Below the pieces are notes generated by a model. The model was not told where the DNA came from. It ran no database searches and saw only the letters and a program-made list of their open reading frames with translations. This document shows positions 36,530 to 45,123 of a stretch of DNA of 64,000 bases, piece after piece. Source of the DNA: an uncultured Ruminococcus sp. Lineage in GTDB: Bacteria; Bacillota; Clostridia; Oscillospirales; Ruminococcaceae. A program made the translations under genes and the position numbers. Every line of letters begins with the position of its first letter. The first letter of the stretch is position 1. Where the stretch lies: contig CADALT010000008.1 in NCBI GenBank assembly GCA_902788785.1, positions 1 through 64,000 on the forward strand. The letters are read 5' to 3'.

Positions 36530-37014
36530 TGGCAAAGGAAAAAGATGTAAAGACCAATGCCATGCGCATACTCGACCGCAGCAAGATAAGCTACAAGGTC
36601 AATACCTACGAATGCAGCGAGTTCATCGACGGGGTGCATATAGCCGATATGCTAAAACAGCCCCATGAATGCAGCTTCAAGACTCTGGTGGCACAGGGCA
36701 AAAGCGGCGGATATTATGTTTTCGCTCTGCCCATAGAAGAGGAACTTGATCTAAAAAAGGCTGCACGGTCGGTGGGTGAAAAGTCTGTAGAACTATTGCA
36801 CGTCAAGGATATAAACAAGGTCACGGGTTATATCCGTGGCGGCTGCACTCCGCTGGGAATGAAAAAACAGTATCCCACCGTGGTCGATAGTTCTGCTGAG
36901 AAGTTTGATGAGATAATAATCAGCGGCGGCAGGCTGGGTTCGCAGATATTCCTTGACCCTAAGGACCTGGTCAAAGTCACAGGCGGAAAATTTGAAGATA
37001 TAATATTTGAGTGA
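36529..37014 (+). CDS. ybaK: Cys-tRNA(Pro)/aminoacyl-tRNA deacylase (YbaK/EbsC)
   Basis: 161 residues, the normal size. It removes cysteine wrongly loaded on tRNA-Pro. TNAMRILDRSKISYKVNTYE, FKTLVAQGKSGGYYVFALP, YIRGGCTPLGMKKQYPT and the DEIIISGGRLGSQIFLDP stretch are typical; the conserved Lys in FKTLV and the GxxSP-like glycines of the pocket are present. Shares one base with the preceding stop. Confidence 0.93.
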   Translation: MAKEKDVKTNAMRILDRSKISYKVNTYECSEFIDGVHIADMLKQPHECSFKTLVAQGKSGGYYVFALPIEEELDLKKAARSVGEKSVELLHVKDINKVTGYIRGGCTPLGMKKQYPTVVDSSAEKFDEIIISGGRLGSQIFLDPKDLVKVTGGKFEDIIFE

Positions 37015-37030
37015 TATAAACGATCATCTT

Positions 37031-37063
37031 GAAAAGCGTCCAATGGTCAGGGCGCTTTTCTTA
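37031..37063 (+). terminator. Intrinsic terminator after ybaK
   Basis: GAAAAGCG (37031-37038) and CGCTTTTC (37053-37060), then a T-rich tail. Confidence 0.78.
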
Positions 37064-37188
37064 TCTGTTTATAGTTTACAAATTATTCATAGAAATTAAC
37101 GTTATTATGTGTTATAATGGAGAATAAGGTGCGGTATGGTTTGTACCGCAAAACTCATAGGAAATACATGATCCTCGGGAGGAATACT

Positions 37189-38634
37189 ATGAAAGTCTTT
37201 ACTAGACGGTTCTGTGCTGCTGCCGCTTCCGCTGCGCTGGTATTCAGTCAGCTGGGCATGACAGCATGGGCTGATGATAATAAACAGGATAACAGCACTG
37301 AAAATATCGCTGAAAAAACAGACACAGCGGATGATAAGGTTACAACTGACGATGCTGTTACAGATGATGAGACAGTCACAGACTATGAAACAGGCGATGT
37401 AAATGGTGACAGCAATATAAATGTCACCGATATAGCTCTGGTAGCCTCGCACATCAAGGGCATAAAAGCCCTTGATAAAAGTGGTGCAAAGGCTGCTGAT
37501 ATAGATGAGGACGATAATATAAACGTCACGGATATATCCATGATCGCCGCACATATAAAGGGCATTAAAAGCATAGGCTGGGAAAAGACACTTGAAAAGA
37601 TGTCTGATGCGGATATTAAAAATGAACCGCAGAACTATACTAAACTTGCAGATGTTTTTGCTGCAAAAGATAAGGTCTCGGTCAACTGGGATGCGGCTGA
37701 CGGTGCTATGGGCTACGCTGTGACCTGTATCGCAGGCGGAAATGAAAGAGATGCCGATACCATATCGGTGAGGACAGCAAAGCTTCTGCCTGACAACGTG
37801 GGCGATGCACAAAAGGTCACTTTCAGGATAAAGCCTTACAGGATCGTAAATACAGAGACTCAGACTGCTGTCAGGACTTATCTTGACGGTATGGAGTGTG
37901 ATGTTTACATCAAGCCCGAGGGCGTTACATCCGATATCAGCTTTGAGGTCAGCGTCGATAAGATAAAGGCTCACTGGGAAGCTGCAAAGGGCGCTGACTG
38001 CTACGATGTGTACCTCTCTGCCAACGGCTCGGAAAAGCTTTTGGGGCGCTCTGAGGACACTTCCTGCGAGTTTGAGTGCAGCCCCTCGACGGGATACACT
38101 GTAAAGGTCGTATCCGTAAAGAAACTCACTATAGATGGCAAGGAAACAGAGCTAAAGTCCGAGACCGAGAAAACCGGCAGCGTGACTTCCCGCCCCGTTT
38201 ATGAAAAAGCCAAAAACAAGCTCGATCAGATAGGCTGGGATATCCGTGCTGCATACAACTGGTCAACTACTCTGATAGACACGAATACCGGGCTGAACGT
38301 GGACGGCTCATCGGGAATGGAATGGTATGCGGATTACGGTTTCGATAACAACAGAGGCAACTGCTATGTAGATGCTGCGTGCCTGTGTGAGATGGCTCTG
38401 ATGATGGGCTATGATGCACACTTGGTATCGGGCTTTTACAAGAACGATAAGGGCGACTGGGTAGACCATGCATGGGTCGAGATCGACAATTATGCAGGCA
38501 CAGACCAGACCTTTATCATGGACCCTTATTTCAGAGTCAAAACAGGCAGGAGCGGTTTTGAACTGCAATACGGCGATCCCGGTTCATGGGACTATGACTA
38601 CTACGGCGAATACTACAAACACAGAATGAATTGA
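37189..38634 (+). CDS. Secreted protein: N-terminal dockerin, Fn3-like region, transglutaminase-like domain
   Basis: 481 residues. Signal peptide to about residue 28, a Thr/Asp linker, then a type I dockerin at about 69-126 made of two Ca-binding loops (DVNGDSNINVTD and DIDEDDNINVTD), each followed by a helix ending HIKG. Residues ~155-345 look like two Fn3-type modules (VNWDAADGAMGYAVTC; AHWEAAKGADCYDVYL). The C-terminal domain has a Cys-His-Asp triad (Cys392, His427, Asp445) of the transglutaminase/cysteine-protease fold. A dockerin docks the protein onto a cohesin of a cellulosome; here it is at the N-terminus, which is uncommon. GGGAGGA fits ATG 37189. Confidence 0.85.
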   Translation: MKVFTRRFCAAAASAALVFSQLGMTAWADDNKQDNSTENIAEKTDTADDKVTTDDAVTDDETVTDYETGDVNGDSNINVTDIALVASHIKGIKALDKSGAKAADIDEDDNINVTDISMIAAHIKGIKSIGWEKTLEKMSDADIKNEPQNYTKLADVFAAKDKVSVNWDAADGAMGYAVTCIAGGNERDADTISVRTAKLLPDNVGDAQKVTFRIKPYRIVNTETQTAVRTYLDGMECDVYIKPEGVTSDISFEVSVDKIKAHWEAAKGADCYDVYLSANGSEKLLGRSEDTSCEFECSPSTGYTVKVVSVKKLTIDGKETELKSETEKTGSVTSRPVYEKAKNKLDQIGWDIRAAYNWSTTLIDTNTGLNVDGSSGMEWYADYGFDNNRGNCYVDAACLCEMALMMGYDAHLVSGFYKNDKGDWVDHAWVEIDNYAGTDQTFIMDPYFRVKTGRSGFELQYGDPGSWDYDYYGEYYKHRMN

Positions 38635-38649
38635 TCTGAGGTGGATCTT

Positions 38650-39393
38650 ATGGATAAGAAAAAGCTCTTGGCTGCGCTTATGGCAGCAGCTGTGCTGGGG
38701 CTGTCGGGCTGCGGTGATAAGACAGGCGATACAGCTGATGAGTCGGCTGCACAGACAGTTACCGAAACACAGGAGACCGAGACCTCCGCTGCGGAAACTT
38801 CCGCACCCGAGGAAACAACAACTACTACCACAACAACTACAGCGCCTCCCGAATCCGAGGCTGAGACTATCACGACCCTTGAAAAATACATTGGCGAAAG
38901 TGATGCGCTTAATGCACAGTACACTTTTGCACTGACAAATTCAACAGGCAGTGTCATAACAAGCTTTGAGGTAAAGTATGGTGACGGCGAATACGGCGAG
39001 GATCTGCTTCCCTACGGCGAGAATTTCGATGTGGATGAAAGCAGGCAGTTCAGCTTTACCAACAATATTTCAGGCGAGGTGCTGACCATCGCAGACTACA
39101 GTGTCAGGCTGACTTACGAGGACGGCAGTGAACAGACGCTGCACGTTTTCCCCATGTCTGAGATAACCTCCGCCGAGATACGCTCGATGGATGGGTTCCC
39201 TTTCCTGGTGTACATCGACAAGTTTAAAGAAGAAGAAAACACCATGGAGACCGAGCGCACAAGGTTCGAGGAAGATGAGAAGAAGGCGAGAGATTCAAGC
39301 TCGATGATACTTCCCGAAGAGACCTACAATAAAACTGACAGCTCATCATCTGACAGTTCTTCATCAGACAGCAGCAGTCAGGCATCATGGTAA
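38650..39393 (+). CDS. Lipoprotein
   Basis: 247 residues. Lipobox LSGC (Cys21), a Thr/Glu-rich linker including a run of Thr, then a domain from about 80 (AQYTFALTNSTGSVITSFEV) that reads as a beta-sandwich, and a Ser/Asp repeat tail. The domain resembles extracellular substrate- or wall-associated lipoprotein domains. Not recognised further. GAGGTGG precedes ATG 38650; the gene follows the dockerin protein by 15 bp and may share its transcript. Confidence 0.7.
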   Translation: MDKKKLLAALMAAAVLGLSGCGDKTGDTADESAAQTVTETQETETSAAETSAPEETTTTTTTTTAPPESEAETITTLEKYIGESDALNAQYTFALTNSTGSVITSFEVKYGDGEYGEDLLPYGENFDVDESRQFSFTNNISGEVLTIADYSVRLTYEDGSEQTLHVFPMSEITSAEIRSMDGFPFLVYIDKFKEEENTMETERTRFEEDEKKARDSSSMILPEETYNKTDSSSSDSSSSDSSSQASW

Positions 39394-39403
39394 CAGAGCA
39401 ACA

Positions 39404-39438
39404 AAAAAAGAGTCCGAAAATTCGGACTCTCTTTTTTT
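39404..39438. terminator. Bidirectional terminator
   Basis: AGAGTCCGAA (39409-39418) and TTCGGACTCT (39421-39430) with a 2-nt spacer (tetraloop-sized when breathing), A run on the left and T run on the right. Serves the lipoprotein gene rightward and the exporter operon leftward. Confidence 0.9.
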
Positions 39439-40759
39439 ATTCGTATCTCAATGCATCTATGGGGTTCATGTTGCCTGCACGCTTTGCAGGGTAGTAACCG
39501 AAGATAAGTCCCGTCAGCATTGCAAATCCCAGCGAGATGATTATTGCGGGGATAGATGGGCTTACGGTCAGGGTAATGTACTCTGCGTATTCCGAAGCCA
39601 TTGTGTTGAGCAGTACCGATGCGATCTTGCTTATCAGCACACCGTTTACTATACCCACGATAACGCCTATCGTGCCGCCTGTGAGACAGATTATTATCGC
39701 CTCTATCACGAACTGGCTGCGTATATCTTCATTAAGCGCACCCAGTGCTTTTCGCACGCCTATCTCTCGTGTACGTTCAAGTATGCTTACCAGCATGATG
39801 TTCATAACGCCAACACCGCCGACTATCAGCGAGATCGCCGCAATTACGGAGATCGCTATGGTGATAACGTTGAGTACGGTATTTATCATACCCAGTTGCT
39901 CAACAGGGTCGTATATCTCGATATCCCATTTCTCGTTATTGCCGTAATATCTCTTGAAGAACTTCTGGATATATGACTTTGCTGTTTCGCTGTCGCATTT
40001 TGCTGTCCAGCCTATCTCAGCAGTGTCGACATATGTCTCCTCGGGAGCAAGTCCCTCGAATTTCAGCATTGAATTATAAGGCAAAAATACCGTGGTTTTC
40101 TTTTCAAGCTCGTTCTTCGCCTTGTTAAAGCCCAGCTGGTTCTTTTCAAGATCGGTGTATTCCATTATACCCACAATAGTCAGGTATATGTTGTTGCCGT
40201 CATTCATTTCAAACTTTATAGTATCACCGATAGCATCATAATCAGGGTCTCCAAAATACTGTCCGACAAATACATCAGACACAAGGCAAGTGTACTTTGC
40301 ATTATTACAATCTGATTTGCTCAATGCTCTGCCCTTGGTGATCTGTTTTTTGAAGCTGTCAAAGTAGTCATCGGAAACACCGTAAAGATATGCGCTGAAA
40401 ACTTCACCGTCAACATTCTGTATCTCTGATTTACCAAATAAATCATTTATACTGTAGGTCAGCTCTTCGGGATGCTCATTGATAAGATCCTGTATCATCT
40501 TACGGGTCATCATATCGCTCTTTGTAAGATCTTCCCAGGGACCGTCATATTCAGGATCACGATCAACATAGATCTGCAATTTTACCGCACCCAGTTTGTT
40601 GAAGGTGTTTGAAAGGGTCTTCTGGATAGAGTTACCAATGGTTGTTATGGTTATTACCGCACTGATACCAATGATGATACCCAGCATCGTCAAGAACGAT
40701 CTGAGCTTGTTTATCGCCAGTGAGGAGAATGCCATCTTTATACTTTCTACAAAGTTCAT
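39437..40759 (-). CDS. MacB-type ABC transporter permease (FtsX fold)
   Basis: 440 residues. One helix near residue 20-40 (LRSFLTMLGIIIGISAVITI is the MacB start), an extracytoplasmic MacB-like domain to about 300, then three helices at the end with GGVGVMNIMLVSILERTREIGVRKALGA, the coupling-loop signature. It would carry force across the membrane to the adaptor encoded upstream. The start overlaps the ATPase stop (ATGA). Third gene of a tripartite exporter operon. Substrate unknown (peptide or toxic compound). Confidence 0.93.
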   Translation of the reverse strand: MNFVESIKMAFSSLAINKLRSFLTMLGIIIGISAVITITTIGNSIQKTLSNTFNKLGAVKLQIYVDRDPEYDGPWEDLTKSDMMTRKMIQDLINEHPEELTYSINDLFGKSEIQNVDGEVFSAYLYGVSDDYFDSFKKQITKGRALSKSDCNNAKYTCLVSDVFVGQYFGDPDYDAIGDTIKFEMNDGNNIYLTIVGIMEYTDLEKNQLGFNKAKNELEKKTTVFLPYNSMLKFEGLAPEETYVDTAEIGWTAKCDSETAKSYIQKFFKRYYGNNEKWDIEIYDPVEQLGMINTVLNVITIAISVIAAISLIVGGVGVMNIMLVSILERTREIGVRKALGALNEDIRSQFVIEAIIICLTGGTIGVIVGIVNGVLISKIASVLLNTMASEYAEYITLTVSPSIPAIIISLGFAMLTGLIFGYYPAKRAGNMNPIDALRYE

Positions 40760-41463
40760 ACAGCTCCCCCCTTCCCTGTATCGTCAACGATCCTGCCGTC
40801 GCTTATGGTTATCATACGTTCGGTCTCCGCCGCAAGCTCGGGGCTGTGGGTTATGAGGACTATGGTCTTGCCTTCCTCCTCGTGGAGCTTATGGAAAAGA
40901 TCCATGACCATACGACCTGTTTTTGTATCCAGCGCACCTGTAGGCTCATCCGCCAGTATGATGGATGGCTCGTTAGCCATAGCCCTTGCTATAGCCACAC
41001 GCTGTTTCTGTCCGCCCGAAAGCCTTGACGGGTCATGGGTGTATCTGTCGCCCATACCGACAAGCTCGATAAGCTCCATAGCTCTCTCGGTACGCTTCTT
41101 CTGAGGGATACCTGCATAAAGCATAGGCATCTCCACATTTTTGAGCGCTGTTATCTTTGGGATAAGATTGAAGTTCTGGAAAACGAAGCCGATCTCCTTG
41201 TTCCTGATACGGCTGAGCTCTCTGTCATCAAGCACCTTAGTGGTGGTGCCGTTGAGAAGATACTCGCCGTCGGTCTGTCTGTCGAGCAGACCTATGATAT
41301 TCATGAGCGTACTCTTGCCCGAGCCCGATGCGCCGACGATGGACACGAACTCGCCCTCATGTATATCAAGCCCTATATCGAATAGTATCTGTAACTCGTT
41401 GGGCTCTCCTATATAATATTTTTTAGTTACAGAATCCATATGTATTACAGGATTCTTACTCAT
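40756..41463 (-). CDS. MacB/LolD-type ABC transporter ATP-binding protein
   Basis: 235 residues. Walker A GASGSGKSTL, Q-loop FQNFNLIPKITALKNVEMPM, signature LSGGQKQRVAIARA, Walker B ILADEPTGALDTKTG with the DEPTGALD form usual for the MacB/LolD group, and switch His in LITHSPE. ATG 41463 with GAGAGGA upstream overlaps the adaptor gene's end by 8 bases. Confidence 0.95.
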   Translation of the reverse strand: MSKNPVIHMDSVTKKYYIGEPNELQILFDIGLDIHEGEFVSIVGASGSGKSTLMNIIGLLDRQTDGEYLLNGTTTKVLDDRELSRIRNKEIGFVFQNFNLIPKITALKNVEMPMLYAGIPQKKRTERAMELIELVGMGDRYTHDPSRLSGGQKQRVAIARAMANEPSIILADEPTGALDTKTGRMVMDLFHKLHEEEGKTIVLITHSPELAAETERMITISDGRIVDDTGKGGAV

Positions 41464-42823
41464 GGATCTGTATCCTCTCTCCCTCTCTGACATCAGGCAG
41501 ATCGCCGCCGATAGGGTCTTCTATGATACGGTCGCCTTCCATAACGTCACCGCCTGCGACCTCTGTATAGAAATCGCTCTCGATGCCGGGGGTTATGCTC
41601 TTCTTCTTGACCTCGTATCCGCCCTGTTCGTCATCCATGGGAACAGCTACATAAACATAGTTCTTGCCATCTTCCTCAACGATGCCCGAGTAAGGAACGG
41701 AAAGCTTTTCGCCTACACTGTCAACAGTGATATCAACGGTTGCGCTCATACCTATGAGCAGCTTATCATTGGTCTTATCAAGTGTTACCTCTGCCTTGTA
41801 GCCTGCTGCCTCACCCTCTGTTGTAGGAACTGAAAGTACGTTTACAAGTCTGGTGATCTTAGCATCATTCTTATCATCAGGAGTAACCTTAGATGTAACT
41901 ACAGCGCTCATGCCTTCCTGTACCTTTACGAAATCAGTCTCTTTAAGAGTGAACTCGATAACGGTCTTATCGGTGTTTACGATGGTCATAAGTGCAGCAG
42001 ATGTGGGGATAGTACCCTCATTTACATTAAGTGCGGTGATGGTGCCGCTCTGAGGTGCCTTTACAACACACTGGTCGATCTGCTCTTTAAGCTTGTCGAG
42101 CTTCTTCTGTATCTCATCATCATCGCTGTATTCCTCAGCCTTGATCTGATCCTTGGCATTCTGTATAGCCTCATCGCCCTGTGTTACAGCATCGTTATAA
42201 GCTTCGATAGCCTTGTCAACTGCATCATCGTATGCAGAAAGTGCTGCATACTCCTTATCCAGTGCAGCGCTCATGCTGGCATAATCCAGCTCATCGCCCG
42301 CATTTGCGTGGGCATTGTATTCCTGCACGGACTTATTATATGCATTATATGCATTATCACGGTCTCTCTTTGCAGAGTCGATAGCACGCTGTGCTCTTTC
42401 GATAGCGGTCTGCTTTTTTGTCTGAGCAGCCTGAAGATCACGCTCATTCTTATTATGACCGTCCTCTTCCTTCAGATCCGAATTGCTCAGCTGCTTTTTC
42501 AGAGACTCATACTCCTCCTCAAGGTCTGTGCTGTCAAATACGCAGAGCACATCGCCCTCCTTGACATGATCGCCCAGACTTACCTTTACCTCAGCTACAG
42601 TACAAGTAAGCTTTGTGGTAACATCCACCTTGCCGTTACCTATTACCTTACCTGTTGTTGAGATCATCTGTGAAAGATCATTCTTGCTTGCTTTTACCAC
42701 AGTATACTCCATACCGGGCAAATTCTGACTCATTTTGGATAAAGACGAACAAGCATATAATCCGCCGCCTGCCAGCACTAAAGCTACCGCAGGGATCACT
42801 ATCACTTTCTTCTTAATTGCCAT
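41456..42823 (-). CDS. HlyD-type membrane fusion / adaptor protein
   Basis: 455 residues. Membrane anchor at about 6-24, a biotinyl-lipoyl half motif (VAEVKVSLGDHVKEGDVLCVFD near 80) split by a long coiled coil (about 105-245: KKQTAIERAQRAIDSAKRD, YNKSVQEYNA) and closed by QSGTITALNVNEGTIP, then beta-barrel and membrane-proximal domains. In Gram-positives it links MacB-type permease to the outside of the wall. First gene of the exporter operon. Confidence 0.92.
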   Translation of the reverse strand: MAIKKKVIVIPAVALVLAGGGLYACSSLSKMSQNLPGMEYTVVKASKNDLSQMISTTGKVIGNGKVDVTTKLTCTVAEVKVSLGDHVKEGDVLCVFDSTDLEEEYESLKKQLSNSDLKEEDGHNKNERDLQAAQTKKQTAIERAQRAIDSAKRDRDNAYNAYNKSVQEYNAHANAGDELDYASMSAALDKEYAALSAYDDAVDKAIEAYNDAVTQGDEAIQNAKDQIKAEEYSDDDEIQKKLDKLKEQIDQCVVKAPQSGTITALNVNEGTIPTSAALMTIVNTDKTVIEFTLKETDFVKVQEGMSAVVTSKVTPDDKNDAKITRLVNVLSVPTTEGEAAGYKAEVTLDKTNDKLLIGMSATVDITVDSVGEKLSVPYSGIVEEDGKNYVYVAVPMDDEQGGYEVKKKSITPGIESDFYTEVAGGDVMEGDRIIEDPIGGDLPDVREGERIQIHE

Positions 42824-42884
42824 TTAGATTGCCTCCTTTTATTTACTTGTTTTATATGGCATTTAACATAAAACACACAATAAT

Positions 42885-42913
42885 ATTATACCATTTGCTA
42901 ATAATGTAGTCAA
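42885..42913 (-). promoter_or_regulatory. Promoter of the tripartite exporter operon
   Basis: Minus strand: -35 TTGACT (42908-42913), 17-bp spacer, -10 TATAAT (42885-42890). Confidence 0.8.
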
Positions 42914-42953
42914 GACAAGGTTGCATTACAATACAAATATCAGCATTTAACAC

Positions 42954-42996
42954 AAAAAAAGTGCTGCAAAGCCAACGGCTGCACAGCACTTTTATT
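42954..42996 (-). terminator. Terminator after ychF
   Basis: GTGCTG (42961-42966) and CAGCAC (42984-42989) with inner paired bases GCC/GGC; on the minus strand a run of seven T follows. Confidence 0.83.
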
Positions 42997-43024
42997 ATAT
43001 AGTTCATATACCGGTTATATACAA

Positions 43025-44119
43025 TTATACATTGAACTTGAACAATACAATATCTCCGTCCTGCATAACGTACTCCTTACCCTCCTGACGGGCAAGGCCT
43101 TTCTCACGCACTGCATTCATCGAACCATACTGCATAAGATCATCAAAGGACACTACCTCTGCCCTGATAAAGCCACGCTCGAAATCCGAGTGTATCTTGC
43201 CTGCTGCCTGTGGTGCTTTTGTGCCCTTGGTAATGGTCCATGCCCTTACCTCGGGCTCGCCTGCTGTCAGGAACGAGATAAGTCCCAGCAGCGCATAGCC
43301 TTCCTTGATTATCCTGTCAAGTCCCGAAGTTTCAAGACCAAGGTCTGCTAAGAACATTGCCTTGTCCTCAGCGTCCATATCAGATATCTCAGCCTCTATC
43401 TGTGCACAGATAGGCAGCACCGCAGACTTCTCCGCAGCAGCTATCTCACAGACCTTCTTGTAGCCTGCATTGGTGTCGATATTGTTCCTGAAATCATTCT
43501 CGCTGAGATTTGCCGCATATATAACGGGTTTCAGAGAAAGCAGGGGTGTTTCCTTCAGCAGCTCCAGCTCATCATCTGTCATATCGAAGCTTCTTGCGCT
43601 CCTGCCTTCCTCCAGATGAGCTTTCAGCCTTTCAAGGAACTCTACCACAGCACCAAGGCTCTTATCGCCCTTCATAGCTTTCTTGGTACGGTCTATCCTT
43701 CTGTCGATAAGCTCGATATCCGAGAAGATAAGTTCAAGGTCGATGGTCTCGATATCTCTTGCAGGGTCGATGGAACCGTCCACATGGATGATATTATCGT
43801 CCTCAAAGCATCTTACAACGTGAACTATAGCGTCCACCTCACGGATGTTGGAAAGGAACTTGTTGCCAAGACCCTCACCCTTTGATGCGCCCTTTACCAG
43901 ACCCGCAATGTCCACAAATTCCAGCGTTGCAGGTGTGAACTTTACAGGGTGATACATTTCAGCCAGCTTGTCCAGCCTTGCATCGGGCACAGAAACTATA
44001 CCCACATTAGGTTCGATAGTACAGAACGGATAGTTCGCAGACTCCGCACCTGCGTTAGTCAATGCGTTAAACAGTGTAGATTTGCCGACGTTCGGCAGTC
44101 CTACCATTCCCAGCTTCAT
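43025..44119 (-). CDS. ychF: Ribosome-binding GTPase/ATPase YchF
   Basis: 364 residues, the standard length. G1 [16 protein letters not shown]3 [11 protein letters not shown]4-like motif NLSE (the changed NKxD that makes YchF prefer ATP), a helical arm (~130-200) and a C-terminal TGS-like domain ([29 protein letters not shown]). It binds ribosomes and is involved in stress responses. AAAGGAGAG before the ATG. Confidence 0.96.
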   Translation of the reverse strand: MKLGMVGLPNVGKSTLFNALTNAGAESANYPFCTIEPNVGIVSVPDARLDKLAEMYHPVKFTPATLEFVDIAGLVKGASKGEGLGNKFLSNIREVDAIVHVVRCFEDDNIIHVDGSIDPARDIETIDLELIFSDIELIDRRIDRTKKAMKGDKSLGAVVEFLERLKAHLEEGRSARSFDMTDDELELLKETPLLSLKPVIYAANLSENDFRNNIDTNAGYKKVCEIAAAEKSAVLPICAQIEAEISDMDAEDKAMFLADLGLETSGLDRIIKEGYALLGLISFLTAGEPEVRAWTITKGTKAPQAAGKIHSDFERGFIRAEVVSFDDLMQYGSMNAVREKGLARQEGKEYVMQDGDIVLFKFNV

Positions 44120-44146
44120 AGATCTTACTCTCCTTTAAATTATTTA

Positions 44147-44419
44147 TCAGTCAGCGCAATAATTTCCGCTTTCCAATTCTTCATCTTCATTATTATCTTT
44201 GCTTAAAAGATCGCAGCTGCCTGATATTTTTCCGCTGTCAGTGCAGTTATTGCCATTGTTGCAGCCGATCTTTACGCCCTTCTTGATGGGTGAAAGATAA
44301 AAACCTACCACTACGCCCATCAGGAAAAGTGCCAGACCCTTCCAGAAATAACCGACCTGAGGCTTGTTTACCTCTTCATCAATGATCGTTCTTACTGTTT
44401 CTCTGATCTTCTCTTTCAT
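44147..44419 (-). CDS. Small single-pass membrane protein
   Basis: 90 residues. A charged N-terminus (about 22 residues), one helix at about 25-45 (YFWKGLALFLMGVVVGFYLSP), then a Cys/Asn/Ser/Glu-rich tail with four Cys. Not recognised. It lies 27 bp upstream of ychF and could be in the same transcript. Confidence 0.6.
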   Translation of the reverse strand: MKEKIRETVRTIIDEEVNKPQVGYFWKGLALFLMGVVVGFYLSPIKKGVKIGCNNGNNCTDSGKISGSCDLLSKDNNEDEELESGNYCAD

Positions 44420-44488
44420 TGTAACTACCTCCAGTTGTTTTGTTTATATTCAGGACAAAGTCCTTTTTATCTGAATATATCTTATTTT

Positions 44489-44800
44489 TTATATCATCAG
44501 CGCCGCATCACTAAAAATATTCCTGAAAAACAGCAGCACAAAGAATATCGGGATTATAAGCACGATGCCTGCAATTATCACAAGCACAGACCACAGTATA
44601 TCCAGTTTATTCCAGTCTTTTACTTTCTTTGCACCGAATATTATGAATGCCGCCGCCAGCACAGCGTATATTCCGAATGTCACATAGAACACACTTTTTT
44701 CAAGTGTGATGACCAATGCGTTCAGCGGAAAATAAAAACAAAACTCAGGCAATATAACTGCCGCCGCTGATAATATCAAATAATAAACTTTCTTTTTCAC
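44489..44800 (-). CDS. Small membrane protein, paralogue of the next one upstream
   Basis: 103 residues, three helices (about 5-28, 34-54, 66-95). The short inner loop FGAKKVKDWNKLDIL between helices 2 and 3 corresponds to FGYKKVKYLDSADIL in the protein at 44834-45112, so the two are an old tandem duplication. Function unknown. Confidence 0.6.
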   Translation of the reverse strand: MKKKVYYLILSAAAVILPEFCFYFPLNALVITLEKSVFYVTFGIYAVLAAAFIIFGAKKVKDWNKLDILWSVLVIIAGIVLIIPIFFVLLFFRNIFSDAALMI

Positions 44801-44833
44801 TTTACTATCCTTCCAATAACCACCATATAAATT

Positions 44834-45112
44834 TCATCTGTGAAATACACTTAACAAATACAATACTGACACAGGACTAAGCAGAATAGCCTCAATACTC
44901 AGCCCGAGAATATCAGCACTATCTAAATACTTGACCTTTTTATATCCAAAAATATAATATAAAATATGCAGCAGAACATAAACTATCATAGATATCACAA
45001 AAGATCTTGATGCATCGTGAAAACCGACACAAAAAAGACAAATAATAATGATCATTGGTGTCATTATGATATCTGCTGCGATATGCAGTATTATATATGC
45101 CTTTTTACCCAT
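44834..45112 (-). CDS. Small membrane protein, paralogue of its neighbour
   Basis: 92 residues, three helices with the FGYKKVKYLDSADIL loop shared with the protein at 44489-44800. It starts 11 bp after the large permease stop; the row of small membrane proteins may be accessory to that permease, but this is only position-based. Confidence 0.6.
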   Translation of the reverse strand: MGKKAYIILHIAADIIMTPMIIIICLFCVGFHDASRSFVISMIVYVLLHILYYIFGYKKVKYLDSADILGLSIEAILLSPVSVLYLLSVFHR

Positions 45113-45123
45113 GTCTCCTACCT

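Noticed and set aside
37105..37974. A 289-codon minus-strand frame
   Set aside because: Antisense to the dockerin/Fn3 part of the plus-strand gene; the repeated look comes from the dockerin repeats.
38815..38850. Low-complexity ACA/ACT run as a DNA repeat
   Set aside because: It simply encodes the Thr-rich linker of a lipoprotein.
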